Origin: Azospirillum lipoferum
GTDB taxonomy: Bacteria > Pseudomonadota > Alphaproteobacteria > Azospirillales > Azospirillaceae
Length of the DNA: 64,000 nucleotides
Direction: 5' to 3'
Assembly: GCF_024170005.1 (NCBI RefSeq)
Contig: NZ_JALJXJ010000027.1
Span: 1-64,000 of the forward strand
Positions 24,446 to 32,070 of the stretch are shown here, in pieces. The translations under genes were made by a program, and so were the position numbers. Position 1 is the stretch's first letter; each line of letters opens with the position of its first letter. The notes under the pieces were generated by a model. The model was not told where the DNA came from. It was given only the letters and a program-made list of their open reading frames with translations, and did no database searches.

Positions 24446-24700
24446 TTGCTATTGAAATTGCGGATGATAAGGCTCGAACGAGGTAAATATTCCTCGGCCG
24501 TTAAGAAGACGCTTTTGCGCCGCCCCGCGCTCTTCATCAACAATGAGTGGATGGCGTCGACGCATGACGTGACTTTGTCGGTCATCGATCCTTCTTCTGG
24601 TGGGGAAATTTCCCAGGTTGTCGATGCATCCAACGCCGATTTCGACAGGGCAGTCGGCTGCGCGCCGGGCCTTCGACGATGGCCGCTGGGCCGGCCTACC
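24446..24700 (+). pseudogene. Aldehyde dehydrogenase N-terminal remnant
   Basis: RRPALFINNEWMAS, VIDPSSGGEISQVVDASNAD and FDRAV match the N-terminus of aldehyde dehydrogenases, including the paralogue at 14427 (RRPAHFIDNEWVES). After DRAV a one-base slip moves the frame to RAFDDGRWAGLPSAARGRSG, and homology ends near 24720. Most of the gene is gone. The stretch 24256-24445 before it is AT-richer and holds no gene I can recognise. Confidence 0.7.
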
Positions 24701-24894
24701 ATCGGCCGCACGCGGGCGTTCGGGCGCGGCTCCCGGTCCATTACGGGGCGGGGCCGTCGCCGAGCGATGACCAACTACTGTTTAACGACTCTACCACGCC
24801 CGGCTGCCGAATTGCATGGCCTGTCAAGACGGGCAAGTAGAGGCGGTGGCTGGGATCTCGCCTAAGTCCACTACAAACAAGAAAATGGGGAGGA

Positions 24895-25845
24895 ATGGTG
24901 TTGAAATATTGGGCCGCATCACTCTTTTGTATTTCTTCCGTCCTGGCCATGCAACAAGCTAAGGCTGCGGACCAGCCAAACTCGAACATGGGTAACACAA
25001 GCTTCTACGATGGTCTGCCGGTTCCTGGGTCTGGAGAATGGCACTATGTCGGCTATCAAATCATCTATTCCGCCGATAAAATCACTGATGCCGATGGTAA
25101 ATCTCTAAAACTACCTAATCAGGACACCCGAATCAACAGCATGATCAATCAGCTTATATATACTCCAGAATGGGGTCGCTTCAGCGATGGTCATCTCGTT
25201 TTCGATTTTTTGCTTCCTATATTTGAAACGGCACGTATTGATGATGGATTGCAGAATAAAGTCTTGAAAGCTCAGGCAGGTATTGGCGATGTGATGCTTG
25301 GCGGTGGCTACCAGTTCAAGCCGATCATGGGAGAGAACGGACCTCTTTTCTCGCAGAGGATCGAGCTGGATTTCTTATTTCCCCTAGGCTCTTATAGTCC
25401 CAAATACGCCTTCAATCCGGGAAGCAATACCGTCACGTTCAATCCGTACTACGCGTTTACCGCATTTGTCACGCCCAGCCTCTCCATATCGGCGCGGCTT
25501 AGCTATCTTTGGAATGCCCAGAACAACCGACCCTGGGTTGGATATCAGGATGCTAAGTCATCCCAGGCTGGCCAAGCCTACAACATCAACTTTGCCATCG
25601 GATACACCCTGACCCCGACAGTGACCGTCGGTTTGAACGGGTATTTCTTCAAGCAGTTCACTGATCTCAAGGTGGATCATGCTCGCCTGCCGGGACAAAA
25701 AGAACAAGTCCTGGGCGTCGGGCCGGGCATGATGGTGAGTATTAACGAGAACAATTTCTTCTGGATAAATTATTACCAAGAAACCTTGGCCGAGAATCGT
25801 TCAAAAGGCAGCAAACTGGTAATTCGTCTCGACCACGAGTTCTGA
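24895..25845 (+). CDS. Outer-membrane channel, Phenol_MetA_deg family
   Basis: This 316-residue protein has a Sec signal peptide (about residues 1-25, ending QQAKA|ADQP) and an outer-membrane beta-barrel pattern of alternating hydrophobic strands ending in RLDHEF with the terminal Phe. It matches the SphX/Phenol_MetA_deg family, found in aromatic-degradation gene clusters and thought to admit hydrophobic aromatic compounds. Base composition is clearly AT-richer than the surroundings, which supports transfer. It is bounded upstream by a dead aldehyde dehydrogenase and downstream by an IS110 fragment that starts a few bases after its stop. Confidence 0.85.
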   Translation: MVLKYWAASLFCISSVLAMQQAKAADQPNSNMGNTSFYDGLPVPGSGEWHYVGYQIIYSADKITDADGKSLKLPNQDTRINSMINQLIYTPEWGRFSDGHLVFDFLLPIFETARIDDGLQNKVLKAQAGIGDVMLGGGYQFKPIMGENGPLFSQRIELDFLFPLGSYSPKYAFNPGSNTVTFNPYYAFTAFVTPSLSISARLSYLWNAQNNRPWVGYQDAKSSQAGQAYNINFAIGYTLTPTVTVGLNGYFFKQFTDLKVDHARLPGQKEQVLGVGPGMMVSINENNFFWINYYQETLAENRSKGSKLVIRLDHEF

Positions 25846-25852
25846 TGGGCAA

Positions 25853-26060
25853 CCTTCTCTACGAGGCCGCCCAGGTCATGCTGACACGGGTGCAGAAGTG
25901 GTCATGGCTCAAGGCTTGGGCGATGGCCATCGCCAAGCGGCGCGGCCAGCAGAAGGCAATCGTGGCACTCGCCCGCCGGTTGGCGGTGATCATGCATCGC
26001 ATGTGGAGCGACGGCACGGAATTCCGCTGGGCGGGAGAGGCTTCGCCAGCCGCCGCCTGA
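25853..26060 (+). pseudogene. IS110-family transposase C-terminal fragment
   Basis: LLYEAAQVMLTR, WAMAIAKRRGQQKAIVALAR and RLAVIMHRMWSDGTEFRW form the last part of the Transposase_20 domain of IS110 elements. The upstream part is absent and the fragment begins almost exactly at the stop of the outer-membrane gene. The sequence from 26061 to 26207 has no recognisable gene. Confidence 0.75.
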
Positions 26061-26207
26061 CCGGACGCTGAGGCTTCCGGCCAAACGCCAACCAATCGAG
26101 TTCGTTAGCGTCCGAGAGCGTGGTGGAAAATCGATGATCGCCCGGGGTGGGGCATGCCCCACCTCGGGCGGCGGCGGGCGCGAGGTGGTCATTGGTCCGG
26201 TCGGTTA

Positions 26208-27207
26208 GAGCATTTTCAGAATGAGTCTCGATACCCTGCGGCGCGGAAGAAGTTGGCGCACTGGCTTGGCGCAGCAGGGTCTTAAGCTTGGCGAAGGCCA
26301 TCTCGATGGGATTGAGGTCGGGGCTAAAGGGCGGCGGCAGGAAGAGTTGGGCGCCGGACGCTTGGATGGCGGGGCGGACCTCGGCGGTTTTGTGGGCGGG
26401 CAGATTGTCGAGCACGACGATGTCGCCGTGCCGCAAGGTTGGGATCAGCACCTGCTGGACGTAGGCGAGGAAGGCCGCTCCGGTCATCGGCCCGTCGAGC
26501 ACCATCGGCGCGGTCAGGCCGTCACGTCTCAGCGCGGCCACGAAGGTCGTGGTCTTCCAGTGCCCGAAAGGCGCCGAGGCAATCAGCCTCTGGCCGCGCG
26601 GCGTCCGGCCGTACAGCCGAGGCGTCTTCGTGGAGGCGCCGGTTTCGTCGATAAAGACGAGCCGGTCGGCATTGACGAAGGGCTGGGCCGCCCGCCAGAC
26701 CCGTCGACGGGCCGCGACGTCCGGTCGGTCCTGCTCGCTCTCCTTGAGTGTCTTTTTTTGAGCGTCAGCCCGAGCCGATCTATGGCCGTCCACAGTGCGC
26801 CGCTGCTCAGCCGGACGCCATGCTCGCTCTCCAGCCACGTCTGCATCGCCGCCAGCGTCATGTCCGAGTGTGTCCGCAGATGGGCCGCAAGCGCGGTCTC
26901 CTGCTCTGGTGTCAACTTGCAGGGGCGGTGGCCGCGCGACCGGTTGGCCGCCGTCTCGCCGGTGGTCCGGCGTCGGATTAGCGCCTTGTAGATGTAGGAG
27001 ATGCTGACCTGGAACACCGAGGCGGCAGCGCGCACGGCCATGCCGCCATCAACCGCCGCCAGAACCCAGGACCGAAGATCGTCCGAATGGCTCTGCCCCT
27101 GACGCCATGCCATCGCTACCCCCAGACCGGAAATCCGGGAGCAGCGAATCATGCTACGACGGCAATGGGAATCCCCCTCAGCGATTCCAGGCAACCTGAG
27201 AACGCTC
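26208..27207 (-). mobile_element. IS630-family element, 1000 bp, deletion derivative
   Basis: The ends are imperfect inverted repeats (GAGCATTTTCAG at 26208 and GAGCGTTCTCAG reading inward from 27207). TA lies directly outside both (26206-26207 and 27208-27209), which is the IS630/Tc1-type target duplication. The transposase is encoded in two frames joined at a run of seven As, and its C-terminal part carries an internal deletion. Confidence 0.75.
26216..27113 (-). pseudogene. IS630 transposase, two-frame with C-terminal deletion
   Basis: OrfA starts MAWRQGQSHSDDLRSWVLAA at 27113 with HTH helices (AASVFQVSISYIYKAL) and runs to LGLTLKK at the A7 run (26753-26759). The second frame continues KTLKESEQDRPDVAARR, then the DDE core VFIDETGAST, IVVLDNLPAHK and FSPDLNPIEMAFAKLK. 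A minus-one slip at A7 would join them, as reported for several IS630 elements. After LKTLLRQ the normal C-terminus appears only in another frame (QCANFFRAAGYRDSF, stop near 26216), so tens of bases have been deleted and the enzyme is broken. Confidence 0.7.
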
Positions 27208-27434
27208 TAGCTGTCAGGTTGCGACACCTCCTTGGCCCTGCAAACCTTCAGCCGCGCCGCGATTTTGGTTTTGGTCAGGGAGCAGGGATCGGGAGGTCGA
27301 TAGGTTGGATTGATCAGCTCCGGCCTTGCTTTCAGTCGCTCGCTCACGACCTCGTCGGGGGATCGGCCATCCAAGACCCGTTGAAGACCCGGTGGCAACC
27401 GTTGCAGGCGAGATTGTAGCCTTTCAGCAGGCAC
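27207..27434 (-). pseudogene. Probable IS481-like integrase C-terminal remnant
   Basis: The frame reads LPPGLQRVLDGRSPDEVVSE, then RLKARPELINPTYRPPDPCS and KEVSQPDS, which resembles the tail of IS481-type integrases (D/G-G-R-S/T-P-D-E-V). There is no catalytic domain. It ends exactly at the IS630 right end, which seems to have inserted at its stop codon. From 27435 to 27739 I see no convincing gene. Confidence 0.35.
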
Positions 27435-27739
27435 TCGTTGCCATGGCAGAGGTTACCTGTCGCCGCCCCGCCATCAACCCTGGCCCTGGCGGGCCACCGC
27501 CTTACGGCGGCTCACGGGGTTGACGGCGGGACGGACGCCGGGTCAGCTTTGCTCATCATGGCGTCGACGGACAGGTCTGCGCCGAATTCCGGCGCGCCGA
27601 CGCACGACGTCATAAGGCGTCGCTTGAGCCACGCGCCGTATTCCCAGATAGCCCAACAGCTCACGTCCCGACAACGTTCCGCAACCAAACAGTTAGTGCC
27701 TATTGGGGAAGGGCGGTGAGGGGGCAAGCACCGCACCCC

Positions 27740-28207
27740 TCACAGCCCCAGGTCGGTCAGCCCCGGATGGTCGTCGGGCCGGCGGCCGAGCGGCCAGTGG
27801 AACTTGCGGTCCTCCGCCCGGATCGGCACGTCGTTGATGCTGGCCTCGCGGCGGCGCATCAGGCCCTGCTCGTCGAACTCCCACTGCTCGTTCCCGTGCG
27901 AGCGGTACCAGTGGCCGGAATCGTCGTGCCACTCGTAGGCGAAGCGCACGGCGATGCGGTTGCCGTGGAAGGTCCAGACCTCCTTGATCAGCCGGTAATC
28001 CAGCTCGCGCGCCCATTTGCGGGACAGAAGCCCTATGATGGCCGGGCGGCCTTGGATGAACTCCGCCCGGTTGCGCCAGCGGCTGTCCTCGGTGTAGGCG
28101 AGCGAGACGCGCTCCGGATCGCGGCTGTTCCAGGCGTCCTCGGCCAGGCGGGCCTTCTGGGCCGCCGTCTCGGCGGTGAAGGGGGGAAGCGGTGGACGGG
28201 CGCTCAT
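27740..28207 (-). CDS. DUF1348 (NTF2-like) protein linked to the cyanate genes
   Basis: This 155-residue DUF1348 family protein, an NTF2-like fold, starts MSARPPLPPFTAETAAQKAR and has the conserved stretches EDSRWRNRAEFIQGR, FAYEWHDDSGHW and the end EFDEQGLMRRREASINDVPI. It is the last gene of the minus-strand cyanate operon, 13 bases after cynS. DUF1348 proteins have no established activity. Constant linkage to cyanase would suggest a role in handling carbamate or a cyanate precursor, but that is a guess. Confidence 0.8.
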   Translation of the reverse strand: MSARPPLPPFTAETAAQKARLAEDAWNSRDPERVSLAYTEDSRWRNRAEFIQGRPAIIGLLSRKWARELDYRLIKEVWTFHGNRIAVRFAYEWHDDSGHWYRSHGNEQWEFDEQGLMRRREASINDVPIRAEDRKFHWPLGRRPDDHPGLTDLGL

Positions 28208-28220
28208 CGCGGCATGCTCC

Positions 28221-28709
28221 TCAGGGGTTTCCGAAGCCGTAGTCGGGCACCGTCTCGTCGTTACCGTAGTATTTGTAGGGCAGGAACTTGCCCGACATTC
28301 CCAGGCGCACGCGGTCGCCCTTGGGATTCGGCTGGCGCTCCATCGTCATCTCGAAGTCGATCGCCGACATGATGCCGTCGCCGAACTCCTCCTGGATCAG
28401 TTCCTTGAAGGTGGTGCCGTAGACCATCACCAGCTCGTAGAAGCGGTAGATCAGCGGATCGGTCGGCGGCAGCGCCGGGATGGAGCCGCGGTAGGGCGGC
28501 TCGTTCAGCATCTTCGCCTCGTTCTCGGTCAGACCGAACAGCTCGGCCGCCTTCGCGCATTGCGGCTTGGTCAGCTTCATCTGGCCGAGCAGCGCCGCGG
28601 TGATCAGGATCGGCGAATGGCCGCCGATGGTCTCGGCGATCCGCGCCCAGGTCAGGTTCTTCTCGCGCTTGATGTCGAGGATCTTCTCGGTCAGGTCTTC
28701 ACGCTTCAT
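28221..28709 (-). CDS. cynS: Cyanate hydratase (cyanase)
   Basis: This 162-residue cyanase catalyses bicarbonate-dependent conversion of cyanate to carbamate, which falls apart to ammonia and CO2, and works as a decamer in the cytoplasm. The N-terminal helix-turn-helix-like domain is followed by the catalytic domain with the triad at Arg89 (IYRFYE), Glu92 and Ser115 (GDGIMSAIDF), seven positions earlier than in the E. coli enzyme. The ending PDYGFGNP is close to the usual terminal sequence. AGGAGAACC precedes the start. It lies downstream of an NrtABC-type importer, not of cynT. Confidence 0.95.
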   Translation of the reverse strand: MKREDLTEKILDIKREKNLTWARIAETIGGHSPILITAALLGQMKLTKPQCAKAAELFGLTENEAKMLNEPPYRGSIPALPPTDPLIYRFYELVMVYGTTFKELIQEEFGDGIMSAIDFEMTMERQPNPKGDRVRLGMSGKFLPYKYYGNDETVPDYGFGNP

Positions 28710-28735
28710 GGTCGGTTCTCCTGTGGAAACGGGGT

Positions 28736-29653
28736 TCAGGCGCTGAGCGCGTTGGGGACGGAATGAAGGGACGGTTCGCCGGGAACCAGTTCCGGATGGG
28801 CGCCGGGGCGGACCACCGGCGGGTGGCGGGGATCCCAGCCGTCGGCCGGCGCGTCGCGCAGGGTGCGGCTGCGCGTCACCAGGAACTCGATCAGGTGGTT
28901 GCGCAGCGGGTAGTAGGAGGGGTGGCGGTACAGGTCCGTCCGCGCCCGGTCGCGCGGTAGCGGATTCTCGACGATCTCGGCGACGCGGGCGCCGGGACCG
29001 TTGGTCATCAGCACGATGCGGTCGGCGAGGTAGATCGCCTCGTCGATGTCGTGGGTGATCATGTAGGTGGTCTGGCCGGTCTCCATGCAGATGCGCCGCG
29101 CCTCGTCCTGCAGCGTGCCGCGGGTGAGCGCGTCGAGCGCCGAGAAGGGCTCGTCCATCAGCAGGATCTTCGGCTCGATCGACAGGGCGCGGGCGATGCC
29201 GACGCGCTGCTTCATGCCGCCGGACAGCTCGGCCGGGCGCTTGCGCTCCGACCCGGCCAGCCCGACCAGGGCAATGAAGCGCCTCGCCTGCTCCTCGATG
29301 CGGGCGGCGCTCCAGTCCGGCCAGCGCGACCTGACGGCGAAGGCGACGTTGCCCTGCACGCTCAGCCAGGGCAGCAGCGCGTGGCTCTGGAAGATCACCG
29401 CGCGGTCCAGGCTGGGGCCGTCGATCGCCTGCCCGTCGACGATCACCGTGCCCTCGCTGGGGGCGTCCAGCCCGGCCAGGATGTTGAGCACCGTCGTCTT
29501 GCCGCAGCCGGAATGGCCGATGGTGCAGACGAACTCGCCGCGCCGGACGCCCAGCCAAAGATTCTCGAAGATGGTGGTGCTCTTGCCCTTGCCGCCGGGT
29601 GCGGGGTAGCGGCGGGCGATCCCCTCGATGGAGATGATGTTGCCGTCCGTCAT
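28736..29653 (-). CDS. Cyanate/nitrate-type ABC importer ATPase (NrtD-like)
   Basis: This 305-residue ATPase of the nitrate/sulfonate/bicarbonate importer class has Walker A IGHSGCGKTT, a Q-loop in VIFQSHALLPWLSV, signature ELSGGMKQRVGIARAL, Walker B ILLMDEPFSALD and H-loop THDIDEA. The C-terminal extension of about 50 residues (PHPPVVR-like, Pro-rich) is common in this subgroup. It is five bases upstream-linked to the permease and 26 bases from cynS, so the import of cyanate or of a close analogue is the likely role. Confidence 0.85.
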   Translation of the reverse strand: MTDGNIISIEGIARRYPAPGGKGKSTTIFENLWLGVRRGEFVCTIGHSGCGKTTVLNILAGLDAPSEGTVIVDGQAIDGPSLDRAVIFQSHALLPWLSVQGNVAFAVRSRWPDWSAARIEEQARRFIALVGLAGSERKRPAELSGGMKQRVGIARALSIEPKILLMDEPFSALDALTRGTLQDEARRICMETGQTTYMITHDIDEAIYLADRIVLMTNGPGARVAEIVENPLPRDRARTDLYRHPSYYPLRNHLIEFLVTRSRTLRDAPADGWDPRHPPVVRPGAHPELVPGEPSLHSVPNALSA

Positions 29654-29658
29654 GGGGG

Positions 29659-30498
29659 TCACTCCGGGAAGGTCACCAGCCGCGCCACGCGGGCCAGCGC
29701 CTGATCGAGGATCATGCCGACGAGACCGATCACCAGGATCGCGGTGATCACGTTGGTGATCGACAGGTTGTTCCACTCGTTCCACACGAAGTAGCCGATG
29801 CCGGTCCCGCCCACGAGCATCTCGGCGGCGACGATCACCAGCCAGGCGATGCCGATGGAGATGCGCATGCCGGTCAGGATGGTCGGGGCGGCGGCCGGCA
29901 GGATCACCAGGAAGGCGCGGCGCAGCGTCCCGACCTCCAGCGTGCGGGCGACGTTCAGCCATTCCTTGCGGGTGTTGGCGACGCCGAAGGCGGTGTTGAT
30001 CAGCATCGGCCACAGCGAGCAGATGAAGATCACGAAGATCGCCGACTTGCCGCTGTCCTTGATCGTGTAGAGGGCGAGCGGCATCCAGGCGAGCGGCGAG
30101 ATCGGTTTCATCACCTGGATGAAGGGGTCGAGCGCCCGCGACATCAGCGGCGACATGCCGATCAGGAAGCCGCCCGGCACCGCGACCAGCACCGCCAGCA
30201 GATAGCCGCCGGCCACCCGCAGCACCGAATGGCCGAGCTGGATGCCCAGGCCGACGTCGTTGGTGCCGCGGACGTAGAAGGGATCGCGCAGATGCCCCCA
30301 TAGGGTCGCCGCGACGTCGAGCGGCCCCGGCATCGCCGATTTGCCCTGGGTGGCGGTCAGCCCCATCAGCTTGGCGTACTCCGGATCCATCGGGGCGACC
30401 GGGCCGGAGCCGGTGGTCGCGGCGTACCACGCCGCCAGGAACAGGACGAGGATGCCGACCGACAGCACCGCCGCCCGCACATTGAGCGAGACGTTCAT
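29659..30498 (-). CDS. Cyanate/nitrate-type ABC importer permease (NrtB-like)
   Basis: This 279-residue inner-membrane permease has a first transmembrane helix at about residues 10-27, then a periplasmic stretch, then five helices of the BPD_transp_1 fold. The conserved EAA-type loop is around TRKEWLNVARTLEVGTLRRA. The family motif GIAWLVIVAAEMLVGGTGIG of NrtB/SsuC proteins is present. It is 11 bases downstream of the binding-protein gene in the same operon. Confidence 0.88.
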   Translation of the reverse strand: MNVSLNVRAAVLSVGILVLFLAAWYAATTGSGPVAPMDPEYAKLMGLTATQGKSAMPGPLDVAATLWGHLRDPFYVRGTNDVGLGIQLGHSVLRVAGGYLLAVLVAVPGGFLIGMSPLMSRALDPFIQVMKPISPLAWMPLALYTIKDSGKSAIFVIFICSLWPMLINTAFGVANTRKEWLNVARTLEVGTLRRAFLVILPAAAPTILTGMRISIGIAWLVIVAAEMLVGGTGIGYFVWNEWNNLSITNVITAILVIGLVGMILDQALARVARLVTFPE

Positions 30499-30509
30499 CA
30501 GCTCTCCCC

Positions 30510-31886
30510 TCAGCCGGTGCGCTTGATGGCGAAGGAGGCGAGGTAGGCGTCGGGCTGCGCCGGGTCGAAGGGCTTGCCCATCACCGAGAAGCCCTTCGAC
30601 GTCGCCGCCGGCACCGCCAGCCCGGCCTCGGCCATCAGCCGCCCGGCGTCGGTGGCGAGGAAGACCTGCCGGGCGACGGCGGCGTAATCGACCTCGCCCT
30701 TGATCTGGCCCCAGCGCTTCATCTGGGTCAGGATCCAGACGGCGAAGGATTCCCAGGGGAACGGGTCGAAATCGACACGGTCGGGCACCTTGCGGACGTT
30801 GCCCAGCCCGTCGGCGAAGGTGCCGGTCAGCACCTGCTCCAGCACCGTCACCGGCTGGTTCAGGTAGTTGGCCGGCGCGATGGCCTCGGCGATCTGCTTG
30901 CGGTTCTCCGGCTTCGAGGCGTAGGCGGTCGACTCCACGATGGCGCGCAGCAGGGCGGCGTAGGTGTTCGGCATCTCCGTCACGAAGGCCTTCGAGGCGG
31001 CGAAGGCGCAGCAAGGGTGGCGGTCCCAGATCTCCTTGGACAGCAGATGGATGAAGCCGACCCCGTCATAGACGGCGCGCTGGTTCACCGGGTCCGGCGC
31101 CAGGAAGCCGTCGATGTTGTCGGCGCGCAGGTTGGCGACCATCTCCGGCGGCGGCACCGCGCGGATCTGCACGTCGGTGTCGGGATCGAGCCCGGCCTCG
31201 GCCAAGTAATAGCGCAGCAGGTAGTTGTGCATCGAATAGTCGAAGGGCACGGCCAGCTTGAAGCCCTTCCACTGTTTGGGATCGCGCCGGTCCTTGTGCT
31301 TCATGGCCAGCGTGATCGCCTGCCCGTTGACGTTCTCCACCGCCGGCATGGTGTAGGGGATGGGGGTGGAGCCGGCACCCAGCGTGATCGCCAGCGGCAT
31401 CGGCGACAGCATATGGGCGGCGTCGTATTCCTTGTTCAGCGTCTTGTCGCGGATCACTGCCCAGCCGGCGGTCTTCACCACCTCGACGTTCAGCCCCTGC
31501 TTGGCATAGAAGCCCATCGGGTGGGCCATGATGATCGGCGTCGCGCAGGTGATCGGGATGAAGCCGACCTTCAGGTCGGTCTTCTCCAGCGGCCCGCTGG
31601 CCGCCAGCGCCTCGGTCGCCAGCCCGACCGGCAGGAAGGCCGCGACCGCCGCCATCGCGGTGGAGGTGCCGACCGCGCGCAGGAAATTGCGCCGGGTCAG
31701 ATCGTCGGGGAACAGAGCCCGCATGATGGCGCCCTGGACGACACGGGTCAGCCGAGCCTCGGAACCGCTCGACGTGTCGGCCCCGTGGTCGACCTCATGG
31801 TCGGCCTGGGAGGCGTGCCGGCCGCAGGAACAGCCGAGGCGGCTCAGGGGCTTGGAAGGATCGTACGGATCGTCGAAGGTGGCCAT
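30510..31886 (-). CDS. NrtA/CmpA-like binding protein with TAT signal
   Basis: This 458-residue solute-binding protein of the nitrate/bicarbonate/cyanate family has a twin-arginine signal at about residues 64-95 (TRRNFLRAVGTSTAMAAVAA), which follows a Cys/His-rich leader (SRLGCSCGRHAS) also typical of this family. The mature part starts KTDLKVGFIPITCATPIIMA, the ligand-contact region. It is the first gene of the minus-strand operon, behind a sigma-54 promoter. Its linkage to cynS points to cyanate, though nitrate-type ligands are possible. Confidence 0.88.
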   Translation of the reverse strand: MATFDDPYDPSKPLSRLGCSCGRHASQADHEVDHGADTSSGSEARLTRVVQGAIMRALFPDDLTRRNFLRAVGTSTAMAAVAAFLPVGLATEALAASGPLEKTDLKVGFIPITCATPIIMAHPMGFYAKQGLNVEVVKTAGWAVIRDKTLNKEYDAAHMLSPMPLAITLGAGSTPIPYTMPAVENVNGQAITLAMKHKDRRDPKQWKGFKLAVPFDYSMHNYLLRYYLAEAGLDPDTDVQIRAVPPPEMVANLRADNIDGFLAPDPVNQRAVYDGVGFIHLLSKEIWDRHPCCAFAASKAFVTEMPNTYAALLRAIVESTAYASKPENRKQIAEAIAPANYLNQPVTVLEQVLTGTFADGLGNVRKVPDRVDFDPFPWESFAVWILTQMKRWGQIKGEVDYAAVARQVFLATDAGRLMAEAGLAVPAATSKGFSVMGKPFDPAQPDAYLASFAIKRTG

Positions 31887-31937
31887 GTCTCGCTTCTCTC
31901 CGTCTGCAGTGCTTCCGTGTTCTTGGTCTCCAGGATG

Positions 31938-31952
31938 GCAAAGGCCGTGCCA
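31938..31952 (-). promoter_or_regulatory. Sigma-54 promoter of the cyanate operon
   Basis: Read leftward from 31952 the minus strand gives TGGCACGGCCTTTGC, a perfect fit to TGGCAC-N5-TTGC (-24/-12 elements). Transcription would begin near 31926, about 40 bases before the first start codon. The divergent gene encodes a sigma-54 activator, which supports the call. Confidence 0.85.
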
Positions 31953-32017
31953 GGACCGGAGCCGCGCTCAAGCCGTTGAAAATCCTCGGATTGGAGTGAA
32001 CTGACGATTGACGGGAT

Positions 32018-32063
32018 TTCGTGAATCACGAATTATCGTGATGTCGATTACGAGATGTCGTGA
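32018..32063. promoter_or_regulatory. Putative enhancer sites for the sigma-54 activator
   Basis: TTCGTGAATCACGAA (32018-32032) is a perfect palindrome. TCGTGAT-N4-ATTACGA (32036-32053) is a near copy, and a further half-site TCGTGA lies at 32058-32063. They sit about 90-140 bases upstream of the predicted cyanate-operon start, the usual place for activator binding. Confidence 0.7.
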
Positions 32064-32070
32064 GTCGGGG

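Noticed and set aside
24421..24774. A minus-strand frame over the broken aldehyde dehydrogenase
   Set aside because: It is the shadow of the dehydrogenase remnant.
27512..27736. A 74-codon minus-strand frame in the gap before the cyanate operon
   Set aside because: It has no homology, no ribosome-binding site and poor codon use for this genome.
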